Shown here: positions 8,766-17,349 of the stretch, piece after piece
How the letters are laid out: each line of letters opens with the position of its first letter
How positions within the stretch are numbered: the first letter of the stretch is position 1
Assembly (NCBI GenBank): GCA_028718375.1
Contig: JAQULZ010000012.1
Coordinates: 1 to 34,646, forward strand
Length of the DNA stretch: 34,646 bases
Origin: Victivallaceae bacterium
Lineage (GTDB): Bacteria; Verrucomicrobiota; Lentisphaeria; Victivallales; Victivallaceae
Reading direction: 5' to 3'
Translations under genes and position numbers: made by a program
Notes under the pieces: model-generated
The model's input: the letters and a program-made list of their open reading frames with translations, nothing else
Database searches by the model: none
Told to the model about the DNA's origin: nothing

Positions 8766-10202
8766 ATGAAACTTTCTCAATGGAAAACGCTTACCGATGA
8801 TGAAATCAGCCGGATCCACGCGGCTTCCCTGGATATTCTGGAAAATACCGGTTTGCTTTATGAAAGCCGGGAGGTAAGACAAATACTCCTGGCCGGCGGA
8901 GCGTCCTGCACGGGCGAAATGGTTCGTTTTCCCAAGCAACTTGTCGAGGATTGTATTGCCAGGAACAAAAGCACGGTGAATATCTGCAACCGCGAGGGGC
9001 GCGAGCTTTTTGCTATCGGAGACGGTCAAGTAAGATTTGCGGGAGGACACAATGCGGTTTTTGTAATGAGCGATGACAAGGGCTCCAGAAGAAGTTCCGT
9101 TCTGAAGGATGTCGAGGATTTCGCGAAAATCTGCGAAGCCCTGGAGGATATTGATATCGTGGGTGTTCCTCTCAATCCCGGCGATGTTCCGGACCGGATG
9201 ATGCTGGCCCATGCGGTGGCCGCGATTTTGAAGAATTCAAAAAAGCCGGTTTTCTTTTCTTCTGAGAGCAGGGAAGTGAACCGGGCAATTATAGAATTGG
9301 CCCGGCAGACGACCGGGATAAAGGATTTCAGGGAAAAGTCCAGCATGATAAGCCAGCTTTCCTCCACCAGTCCGCTTTACTGGGAACCGGGAGCCGCTGA
9401 ATCAGTGGTTGAATGTGCCCGCGCCGGGATGCCGCTGGCTTTTCTTCCCCAACCCATCGCCGGCATGACGGCGCCGTACACGCTGGCGGGAAACATTACC
9501 GTCCATAATGCGGAAGTTCTTTCCGGAGTCGTACTTGCCCATCTGGTAAATCCCGGCGCTCCCCTGATTTATGCGGCCGCTTGGACGGTCTGCGATATGC
9601 GTTACGGCAATGTGATAATAGGCCGCCCCGAAGCCGCGTTAATGAGAATTGCCGGGGCGCAAATGGCTCGTTTTTATCATATGCCCAGTCACTGCATCGG
9701 TCCGGATTCCGATTCCAATTTATATGACGAACAAATGGGCTGGGAGAAAATGATGAGTCTGCTCGCGGCGGTTTCGGGCGGGAATGACCTGATCGTCAAC
9801 TCCGGAATGTTCGGTACCGGTATGACCGCGACCAATGAACAGCTTCTGCTCGACAACGAAATGAACCGGTTTGCCAGGCGAATGGCCGCAGGAATAAACG
9901 TCAGTTCCGAAAGCATCGCGGCCGAACTTATTAAAAACATCGGGCCGCGAGGAATTTTCCTTGACTCCGAGCATACCCTGATGAATTTGCATTCGGGCGA
10001 ACATGTCGAAAGCCTTGTGATAAAGGGGCTGAATTATGAAAACTGGAAAAATAACGGGGCACTAAGCGCTTCCGCGCTGGCCGATGAAAAAGTTGAGGAA
10101 ATCTTAACGGCGAAAAACGCTTCAGTTCTTGCTGAGGATAACGCACTGGAGCTCGATGAAATCCTGAAAAGATGGGACGAGAATCAGGCGGCACATGAGT
10201 AA
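8766..10202 (+). CDS. Trimethylamine methyltransferase (MttB) superfamily protein, non-pyrrolysine type
   Basis: MttB-family pattern: HAASLDILENTGL, ...GPDSDSNLYDEQMGWEKMMSLLAAVSGGNDLIVNSGMFGTGMTATNEQLLLDNEM, IGPRGIFLDSEHTL; uninterrupted reading frame. Confidence 0.85.
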   Translation: MKLSQWKTLTDDEISRIHAASLDILENTGLLYESREVRQILLAGGASCTGEMVRFPKQLVEDCIARNKSTVNICNREGRELFAIGDGQVRFAGGHNAVFVMSDDKGSRRSSVLKDVEDFAKICEALEDIDIVGVPLNPGDVPDRMMLAHAVAAILKNSKKPVFFSSESREVNRAIIELARQTTGIKDFREKSSMISQLSSTSPLYWEPGAAESVVECARAGMPLAFLPQPIAGMTAPYTLAGNITVHNAEVLSGVVLAHLVNPGAPLIYAAAWTVCDMRYGNVIIGRPEAALMRIAGAQMARFYHMPSHCIGPDSDSNLYDEQMGWEKMMSLLAAVSGGNDLIVNSGMFGTGMTATNEQLLLDNEMNRFARRMAAGINVSSESIAAELIKNIGPRGIFLDSEHTLMNLHSGEHVESLVIKGLNYENWKNNGALSASALADEKVEEILTAKNASVLAEDNALELDEILKRWDENQAAHE

Positions 10203-11532
10203 AAAGAATAAAAAACTGCTTCCCAAAATAGGTGTTGCCGCATTGTCGAGCCCGCTGGAAATCGGAGCTGGACGCGCGCCCGGCGTGGCGGCAGAGTTTA
10301 CGGATAAACTTGCGGCGGCGGGGTGCACGGTTATCAATCTGGGAGCGCTGCAGAATATCCGGGATTCGCGCCGGGCGGGAATGAAGCTTTACGACGAACG
10401 CGCCGCGGCGCTGCTCGCAGTTCCGGTTTCCTGGTACGAGGATTATCTGATCATTGACCTCCTGGAAGAATGGCCGGGCCCCTTGCTGCTCTGGCCCTTG
10501 CCGGGACTCGAGACCGGAGCCTTGTGCGGAGCACAACAGAACATGAGCTTTTTAAAACGCCTGCACCATCCGGCGGAATACGTGTTCGGGGAGCCCAATA
10601 ACCGGCAATGCCTGGAACAGGCCATGAAATTTTTCCGGGCCGCCGCTTTAGCGAAAATAATGCGCCGCGCCAAAATCGGTCTTGCCGGACACCGGGTAAA
10701 CGGCATGACTCATACTTCCCCAAATGAATTCATGCTGAAAAGAGATCTCGGCGTCAGGGTAATCCCCCTCGACCTGCCGGAAATCCTTGCCGGCGCAGAA
10801 TCGCAGTCCGAGCCAACCGCCGCGGAAAAATGGCATGAACTATGTTCCGCCGCCGGTTCCTGCAACGTTTCGGAACCGGAAGGCATCTATTCGGTCAAGA
10901 TGTATTTTGCCCTTAAAAAAGCGGTCGAAGAAAAAGAACTGGATGCGCTTGCGGTCGGATGTTATCCGCAACTGATGGGTAAGGTATGCCTTGCCGCATC
11001 GCTGCTGGCGGACGATGGGGTCCCGCTGGCCTGTGAAGGGGACGTCAACGGCGCTGCCGCCATGCTTATGCTCAATCGGCTGTCCGGGGAAGCGGTGCAC
11101 AATTGCGACTGGCTTGAACCGATAGGACGAGATACGGTACTCTTTACTCATTGCGGTTCAGGCTCCTTCTCGCTGGCGCAAAAGCGGGAAGACATAAACC
11201 TTGCCTCCGTCAGGCTCATGGGACAAGGCGTCTGCGCCCAGTTTCCCTCGAAACCGGGACCGGTCACCCTTCTCAACCTGACTCCGGGCGAAAATGGTTA
11301 TCTGAGCGCGGTGCTTGAAGGTAAAGCGGTCGAAACCGAAATGCTCTTTCCGGGAAACCCGCTGAAAGTCCGCTTTAAAACTCCCCTGAGCGAAATAAAC
11401 GACTGGATTTTCAGCAACGGCCTCGGTCACCATTGGATGGCCGCCTATGGCAATTACTTTCCGGAAATCAAATATTGGAGTCAAATTTCAGGGAAAAATT
11501 TGAACCGGAAAAATATTTTGGCCTTAAATTAA
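10195..11532 (+). CDS. L-fucose/L-arabinose isomerase-like sugar isomerase family protein
   Basis: DALAVGCYPQLMGKVCLAASLLADDGVPLACEGDVNGAAAMLML and HCGSGSFSLA resemble FucI/AraA-like proteins; ATG overlaps the MttB-like stop (ATGAGTAA). Confidence 0.72.
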   Translation: MSKKNKKLLPKIGVAALSSPLEIGAGRAPGVAAEFTDKLAAAGCTVINLGALQNIRDSRRAGMKLYDERAAALLAVPVSWYEDYLIIDLLEEWPGPLLLWPLPGLETGALCGAQQNMSFLKRLHHPAEYVFGEPNNRQCLEQAMKFFRAAALAKIMRRAKIGLAGHRVNGMTHTSPNEFMLKRDLGVRVIPLDLPEILAGAESQSEPTAAEKWHELCSAAGSCNVSEPEGIYSVKMYFALKKAVEEKELDALAVGCYPQLMGKVCLAASLLADDGVPLACEGDVNGAAAMLMLNRLSGEAVHNCDWLEPIGRDTVLFTHCGSGSFSLAQKREDINLASVRLMGQGVCAQFPSKPGPVTLLNLTPGENGYLSAVLEGKAVETEMLFPGNPLKVRFKTPLSEINDWIFSNGLGHHWMAAYGNYFPEIKYWSQISGKNLNRKNILALN

Positions 11533-11578
11533 AAGCAAACGGCGGGGTTTCAGACTTCCGCAACCGCCAAACCAAGGG

Positions 11579-12277
11579 TTACTGGCCGTAATAAGCGCCG
11601 TTGCCGTGTTTTCGCTCGAAATGTTTTTTGATCAGAGTCTTTTTTATGCGGCTTATCGAACTGTCAAGCTGTTCGGAAAGCAGCGCCATGGTACAGATCT
11701 CTTCCAGCACCTTGGAATGATATACCGCCTGAAACGCATCACGCCCCCAGGTAAACGGGCCATGGGAAGCCACTAACACCATAGGAACATGAGCCGGAGA
11801 AAGCTGATTCGTTTTTAAGGTTTTGATTATCTGGTATCCGGTTTCTTCCTCATAATTTCCGTTAATCGCGCGATCGGACATTTCAGGAGTGCACGGAACA
11901 TCACCCGGCAAATGATCCGCATGGGTGGTTCCGTAAATGGGAACCGGGCGCTTGGCCTGGGCCCAGGCTACCGCATTCGTCGAATGCGTATGAACAATGC
12001 CGCCGATATCCGGAATTTCTCGATATAACACCGCATGAGTAGGGGTATCCGAACTCGGCCTCAGCTTGCCGGACACCTGCCGGTGGTCGAAATCCAGCAC
12101 AATCATGTCCTGCCAGGTCAATTTATCATACGGCACCCCGCTTGGTTTTATGGCAAAAACTCCCGCCTGCCGATCCCCGGCGCTGGCGTTGCCGAAAGTA
12201 TAAAAGACCAGCCCCAGCCGGGGAAGCGCTAAATTGGCCTCAAAACATTGTCTTTTGAGCTCATCGTATTGGTGCAT
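11579..12277 (-). CDS. araD: L-ribulose-5-phosphate 4-epimerase / class II aldolase family
   Basis: TFGNASAGDR, KPSGVPYDKL, DTPTHAVLYREIPDIGGIVHTHSTNAVAWAQA, GTTHADH, VASHGPFTWG. Confidence 0.9.
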   Translation of the reverse strand: MHQYDELKRQCFEANLALPRLGLVFYTFGNASAGDRQAGVFAIKPSGVPYDKLTWQDMIVLDFDHRQVSGKLRPSSDTPTHAVLYREIPDIGGIVHTHSTNAVAWAQAKRPVPIYGTTHADHLPGDVPCTPEMSDRAINGNYEEETGYQIIKTLKTNQLSPAHVPMVLVASHGPFTWGRDAFQAVYHSKVLEEICTMALLSEQLDSSISRIKKTLIKKHFERKHGNGAYYGQ

Positions 12278-13346
12278 GGTTTCCGCTCCCTGTTTTCAGT
12301 TTAACATTGCCGGCAATAATATTCCGGGGGTTTTCCCATACCAGTTTCCGCACCACCTTTTCCGGCAGCCCCAGCTCATAAACCCGGAAGGGCTCCCGGC
12401 TCCGGTTGAACGGCGGATGTTCCTGAACCCCATTGCCGGATAGAAACCGGATATGGGAGGCGAAAAAATCCACTGACGTTTCAATATAACTTGCTTCCGG
12501 ATCAGCACCGTTCAAAGCCACTTCTCCCGGCTGATATAACGACTGGGCTTGTACTCCGGCCGCCACATTCAGGTCATCGTAGATCATATCAGTTCCGAAC
12601 AAAATGCGATCCTGGTACTTGATGATAAATTCCCGGGAATATTCGCTTCTGACTTCCGACTTGCCCATTTCCGGGATCCGCGCCGAAATATCATAGTAAA
12701 GGTTGGGGAAATTATCCAGCGCTTCGGCCGCGGGAATCAATGCGTGTGAAAGGCTGCCGAGATGCGGACAAATGAACTGCGTTTCCGGAAAAAGAGCAAT
12801 TACCTCATCCCGTTCGGCAATCAACTCTTCGAGCGACGGGTAATGCTTCCGGTAATAACTCCACCACGCATATTCGCCGTACAACACCCCATTCCAGAAA
12901 TTAAATTTGTTCACCGGCTGCCAGAAATAAACCGGATCCGCGGTATGAATCAAAACCGGAATCCCCAGCTTGCCGGCGGTCTCCCAAATGGGGTACAATC
13001 CCGGATCGTTAATGCGCCGGAAGGAATTATCTTTGCCGCGATACTCCAGTCCCAATGCCTTGTATATTTTCAATCCGGACATTCCCGCCTTGACATCTGC
13101 AGCCAGTTGTGCCGCGGCTTTCTCGCCGAAATCCGGTTCGTTGATGCGTGAAAAATCCACGTTCCCGAAAATTACGAACCGGCCCGGATAACGCTCGGAA
13201 AGCTCAAGATATTTTCGCAGCCCGGGACCGAATCCGTCATGCCAGGCGAGCAATCCGGCAGTTTCCACGGAACACCTATTCATGACCTTGATCGCCAAGT
13301 CCGCATATTGCGGAAATACGTGAGTGTGAAGATCGATTGTTTTCAT
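12261..13346 (-). CDS. Amidohydrolase family protein (metal-dependent TIM-barrel)
   Basis: MKTIDLHTHVFPQ, GLKIYKALG, PVLIHTADP, FICPHLGS, RILFGTDMIYDD; start set at the internal Met before the DLHTH motif. Confidence 0.82.
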   Translation of the reverse strand: MKTIDLHTHVFPQYADLAIKVMNRCSVETAGLLAWHDGFGPGLRKYLELSERYPGRFVIFGNVDFSRINEPDFGEKAAAQLAADVKAGMSGLKIYKALGLEYRGKDNSFRRINDPGLYPIWETAGKLGIPVLIHTADPVYFWQPVNKFNFWNGVLYGEYAWWSYYRKHYPSLEELIAERDEVIALFPETQFICPHLGSLSHALIPAAEALDNFPNLYYDISARIPEMGKSEVRSEYSREFIIKYQDRILFGTDMIYDDLNVAAGVQAQSLYQPGEVALNGADPEASYIETSVDFFASHIRFLSGNGVQEHPPFNRSREPFRVYELGLPEKVVRKLVWENPRNIIAGNVKLKTGSGNHAPIR

Positions 13347-13356
13347 ATTCTTATGC

Positions 13357-13662
13357 TCACAGATTCTCGTAGAACTCAATTTTGACTTTTTCAAAAAAAC
13401 GCAGTTGTAACGGGCGCAATGCTTCGTGTTCCGCATCTTCTGAGAAAAAATGAAGCGCCGCATGGGCCGCGTTCAAGTCGGGAAACTCGGCTTCCCAGAT
13501 CAGTGAATTGCACGGTTCGGAAGCGGCGAGCGGTTTCATTCTCCGGCCCTGCGGATAATCGGCACGCCGGGATTCCAGTTCGGCAAACTTTTTTTCCAGC
13601 TTCATGAATTCGTCTTCGCAGCGGACATCAAACCTTTGAATTATTCTCATGGTAACACTCAT
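13357..13662 (-). CDS. Small hypothetical protein, possible dimeric alpha-beta barrel
   Basis: ATG overlaps the PfkB stop (ATGA); about 100 aa with MRIIQRFDV..., LIWEAEFPDLNAAHAALHFFSEDAEHEAL. Confidence 0.6.
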   Translation of the reverse strand: MSVTMRIIQRFDVRCEDEFMKLEKKFAELESRRADYPQGRRMKPLAASEPCNSLIWEAEFPDLNAAHAALHFFSEDAEHEALRPLQLRFFEKVKIEFYENL

Positions 13663-14720
13663 GATAAACATCCTTCGTTGTTTTCCGGTTTCAGCTTCAA
13701 CAAACGGCCTAGTGCGGGAGGCAGTTGAGGCTGCTTCAGGGCAAATTCGCTTAAAGCCGTCCGGTCAATACCCTTATGGATACTGTCCGGGACGGTTACC
13801 GACAGAGCAGCGGTTAAAACGGCCAGCACCTGGGCGTCCCGCAGTTCCAGTCCCGCGGTCAACCCCACGATCAGGCCCGAAAGATACGCATCGCCGGCTC
13901 CCGCGGTTCCGACCGCATGAACCGGCACCGGAGCCTGAAAATACATTTTCCCCCGGTCCCATATCCAGCTTCCGGTTTTGCCGGCGGTAATTGAGAGCTG
14001 TAAGCGGGGGTGGACTGCGGAAATTTTCCGGACGCTTTCCGCGACTATTTTATCCGGCGGATTCCGGCTGGAAATTTCCGCCAGACTGGATGCCTCATCG
14101 ATATTGATCGCCAGCAGGTTTACCAGTGACAGCAGATTGTTCTTTCTGACTTCCGGCATCTCTTCCGAAAGAAAAGACGCGATGCGCAAGGCATTGCACC
14201 TGGCCGCCGCTTCCAGCAGCGCTTGCCGGCTGTTCAGCGGAACTTCCGGAACTGCCAGAGCAATGCATTTGCCGCCGTTCTTTTCAAGCACCGGCAAGGC
14301 CGCCGCCACGTCCGCTCCGGAAACCAGCGAACATGCCGATTCGTCAACCGTAAGGTTTCCGCCGCTGCCGTCGGGATAAATGAAACAGATACAACAAAGC
14401 GTCGGTTTTTTATCGGTGATTTTCAGGAAGTCCGTTTTCAAACCGGCCTGCCGCATTTCTTCAATGAGTTCATGTCCGGCCTTATCATCACCAACTTGTC
14501 CTATCGGGTAAACCTGAAATTCGGCCCCCAGCAGCGTTCGGACATAATGGCCGATTATATGCTGCTTGCAATAATCGCGATGCTTCAGAAAATGGCCGCT
14601 TCGGCTCTCCTCCCGGCCGAGAGTATGATTCCCGTTCAACGCGAAAAAGCTGCCGGTGCCGATTCCGCCGGTTGAAACCATCGCCCGATATTTATAAGTG
14701 CCGGTAATGCCGCTGTTCAT
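13659..14720 (-). CDS. PfkB-family carbohydrate kinase
   Basis: C-terminal PfkB signature AVGTAGAGDAYLSGLIVGL; GNLTVDESACS; SITAGKTGSWI. Confidence 0.88.
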   Translation of the reverse strand: MNSGITGTYKYRAMVSTGGIGTGSFFALNGNHTLGREESRSGHFLKHRDYCKQHIIGHYVRTLLGAEFQVYPIGQVGDDKAGHELIEEMRQAGLKTDFLKITDKKPTLCCICFIYPDGSGGNLTVDESACSLVSGADVAAALPVLEKNGGKCIALAVPEVPLNSRQALLEAAARCNALRIASFLSEEMPEVRKNNLLSLVNLLAINIDEASSLAEISSRNPPDKIVAESVRKISAVHPRLQLSITAGKTGSWIWDRGKMYFQAPVPVHAVGTAGAGDAYLSGLIVGLTAGLELRDAQVLAVLTAALSVTVPDSIHKGIDRTALSEFALKQPQLPPALGRLLKLKPENNEGCLS

Positions 14721-14721
14721 G

Positions 14722-15612
14722 CTACGGAACCAGCTCCCATTCCGGATGCAGGCTCACCGGATGCCGGGCGGTTTCGAGAGTGGCCGTGATCAGCGCATCG
14801 GGATGTTCCTGGAGCAGGGTGAGGGGATATTCCGCCGTCAGAGGCCCGAACAAGGCTACCCGCAATGCGGTCTGTTTCCACGCCCCCGTGTCACTGAATA
14901 CCCTTACTTTGCGGGCGGAGAGGCATTCGCTTATGCCTAAGGTAACCGACATCGGGGGAACGAACTGGTATGCGGCGCCGAAACTTCGCTGAGCCAGCGC
15001 TATTATGGTGTCGATATTGTTGTTCTGAAGGCGTACCGTCGAGGCTCGCAGTTCATCCAGGGTTATCGGACTGAACGGCTCCCGCCGGGTTTGATTGTAC
15101 GCCAGGTGTCCGTCCTGACCCCAGCCGCCGTAGGTCAAATCTATGGGAGCTTCTCTGATAGTTTTCCGTATTTCTTCAATATTAGCGGGCATCAGCCATT
15201 TACGGTTCGCCTCCGGCACGGATAATTCCTTTCTTACCGGAGCGTAAAAATGTTCTTCCATGAAACCTCTGAAACTGTAAGGATGCCGGCGGGAAAGTTC
15301 GCGTCCCTGCCAGTCCAGACATTCGTCCATATGGAAAACGATGAAATTGCGCAGTGAAACGTTTTTTTGGTTGACCAAATTCGTAAAAGGCTCGTACCAG
15401 CAGGCGGGGCCGCAGGGAATTATTGCCCGGAATTGACGCCCCTCCCGGTTGGCCAGGTCGATTTCCTTTACCAATTCGTCGGCCATCAGACCGCCCATCG
15501 CACGGCGGTCCCGGCATATTCTGAACGGTACTTTCAGTTGGGGATTTGCTTCCAGTTCCTCGGCCGGGATGCGGCACCAGCCGTATAATTCCCGTTTCGT
15601 AAAATCACTCAT
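14722..15612 (-). CDS. NagB-like (glucosamine-6-phosphate deaminase/isomerase) family protein, divergent
   Basis: IPCGPACWYEPF, FHMDECLDW, GGWGQDGHLAYNQTRREPFSP, MSVTLGISECLSARKV. Confidence 0.8.
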   Translation of the reverse strand: MSDFTKRELYGWCRIPAEELEANPQLKVPFRICRDRRAMGGLMADELVKEIDLANREGRQFRAIIPCGPACWYEPFTNLVNQKNVSLRNFIVFHMDECLDWQGRELSRRHPYSFRGFMEEHFYAPVRKELSVPEANRKWLMPANIEEIRKTIREAPIDLTYGGWGQDGHLAYNQTRREPFSPITLDELRASTVRLQNNNIDTIIALAQRSFGAAYQFVPPMSVTLGISECLSARKVRVFSDTGAWKQTALRVALFGPLTAEYPLTLLQEHPDALITATLETARHPVSLHPEWELVP

Positions 15613-15627
15613 ATTTTACCTCATCTC

Positions 15628-15738
15628 GTGTCTTTGTTTTCCCTTCCATCATAAAAGCGTTTCTAAATCCGGAATTTCCGCCAGGAAATTCTCGGGGGCA
15701 GGATAACTCTCCTGCTCGCTTCCCGGCGCGAACTGCCG
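15628..15738 (-). repeat. Copy B of inverted leader repeat (shared with 8666-8739)
   Basis: Minus strand CGGCAGTTCGCGCCGGGAAGCGAGCAGGAGAGTTATCCTGC ... CTTTTATGATGGAAGGGAAAACAAAGACAC, plus an extra hairpin GAATTTCC-TGGC-GGAAATTC (15672-15691) absent in copy A. Confidence 0.85.
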
Positions 15739-15887
15739 CATTATTTAAGGTTCTCTGTGAAACGCGCCCCTGACATCACAGCAAAAGTACATTAGCAGTA
15801 TTTACGGATTTTGACAAGAAAAACTGTTCGGCATCCGGCGAAAAAATCCGGTTTTTTTCATTATAGAGCAATATGGCAATTAACTGC

Positions 15888-15924
15888 TTGACAATTCGAA
15901 ACATTGCGGATATGGTTACCATAT
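15888..15924 (+). promoter_or_regulatory. Sigma70-like promoter overlapped by a palindromic operator
   Basis: TTGACA (15888-15893), 17 nt, TATGGT (15911-15916); perfect palindrome ATATGGT-T-ACCATAT (15910-15924) over the -10. Confidence 0.6.
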
Positions 15925-15955
15925 TAACTCATTGAAATCAATAAGGAATTAAAAT

Positions 15956-16444
15956 ATGTCGGACCTCAAAAGTGTTTTAGCCAGTGAAATTCGCCGCCTT
16001 GCCAGGAAAGAAGTCAAAGCCGCACTACTGCCGCTTCAGGCCCAGGTTTCCGCACTGAAGAAAACCGTGGTGCTGCAGAATGCGAAAATCAAAGCATTGG
16101 GAAACCGTGTTCCTGCCCAGGCTATACCCGAACCAGAAACCGAATCAGCATCAGTTGCCGACCATCCGGTTCGCATTACTGCTGAAGGCATCGTCAAACT
16201 TCGCCGGAAACTGGGGCTTACCCAGGTTCAGCTCGCCACGTTGTTGGGTGCCAGCAATTTTTCGGTCAGTCATTGGGAATTGGGCAAAACCAAGCCGCGT
16301 GAAATCTGTAAACGAAAAATTGCCGCCTTGCGCAGTCTGGGTAAACGCGAATTGAAACGCCTGCTGACGGAAAAGGGAATTGCCTCAACGGCGGAACCGG
16401 TTGCGGCAAAAACCTCTCCTGCGGCTCGGGGCAGTCGCCGGTAA
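15956..16444 (+). CDS. HTH (XRE/MqsA-like) DNA-binding protein with N-terminal helical region
   Basis: VKLRRKLGLTQVQLATLLGASNFSVSHWELGKTKPR helix-turn-helix; N-terminal QAQVSALKKTVVLQNAKIKALG helical region. Confidence 0.82.
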   Translation: MSDLKSVLASEIRRLARKEVKAALLPLQAQVSALKKTVVLQNAKIKALGNRVPAQAIPEPETESASVADHPVRITAEGIVKLRRKLGLTQVQLATLLGASNFSVSHWELGKTKPREICKRKIAALRSLGKRELKRLLTEKGIASTAEPVAAKTSPAARGSRR

Positions 16445-16606
16445 AAAATTCGCAACGCCCCAAAAACCATTTAACGCGATTATTAAGCGTATTTTTATGA
16501 AGCGGCGGTTGATTTAATGCCGAATTATCTTTCCGCCGGTTAACCAATAAGAACTTCAAAGTACCGCAAATACTGTTTTTCAACAGAACAGGAGGAGCAG
16601 GACATC

Positions 16607-17338
16607 ATGGACAGGACTTACATGCAGCAGAGCGCCCGCTCGGCAATGAGTACGGCCGATCAGGTCAGTGTCACCGCCGGATTCATCAACCGGGTTTACG
16701 GCTGGATGAGCGGGGGGCTGACTCTTACCGGCGTCATCGCTTATCTGATCGGCACGGATCCGGTCATGGCCCGGAAACTGGCCGCCAATCCCGGTTTGCT
16801 GTGGGGCGCGATTATCGGCGAGTTCATTCTGGTGATCGCCATCAGCGCCGGAATCAAGAAAATGTCCGTCGCCGTCGCTTCCGGCTGTTATCTGCTTTAC
16901 TCCGCCTTGACCGGGGTGGTTCTTTCGCTTATTTTCCTGACTTTCACTTTGGAGTCGATCGCGACTACTTTTTTCATTACCGCTCTGACCTTCGGAGCCA
17001 TGAGCATTTACGGCTATGTAACCAAACGCGACCTGACCAGCATCGGCAATTTGTGTTTAATGGCGTTGATCGGGTTGATTATCGCGTCCGTCATCAATAT
17101 TTTCATCGGCAGTTCGGCATTATATTGGGTTGTAACTTATGTCGGGATATTGATTTTTGTCGGGCTGACCGCCTATGATACCCAGAAAATCAAGGAAATG
17201 TCCATTGCCCTGGGGCCTGAATTGTCCGCCGTCGACGCCGGTAAAAAATACGCGATAATGGGCGCGCTTACTCTTTATCTCGACTTCATCAACCTGTTCC
17301 TGCTGTTGCTGCGGATTTTCGGCAACAGCCGCGACTGA
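16607..17338 (+). CDS. Bax inhibitor-1/YccA family membrane protein
   Basis: FINRVYGWMSGGLTLTGVIAYL, seven-TM hydrophobic pattern, VGLTAYDTQKIKEM, GALTLYLDFINLFLLLLRIFG. Confidence 0.95.
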   Translation: MDRTYMQQSARSAMSTADQVSVTAGFINRVYGWMSGGLTLTGVIAYLIGTDPVMARKLAANPGLLWGAIIGEFILVIAISAGIKKMSVAVASGCYLLYSALTGVVLSLIFLTFTLESIATTFFITALTFGAMSIYGYVTKRDLTSIGNLCLMALIGLIIASVINIFIGSSALYWVVTYVGILIFVGLTAYDTQKIKEMSIALGPELSAVDAGKKYAIMGALTLYLDFINLFLLLLRIFGNSRD

Positions 17339-17349
17339 GTCCGGAAAAC

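Noticed and set aside
8766-10202. Pyrrolysine-containing MttB
   Set aside because: The frame is continuous without an internal TAG, so no pyrrolysine needs to be invoked.
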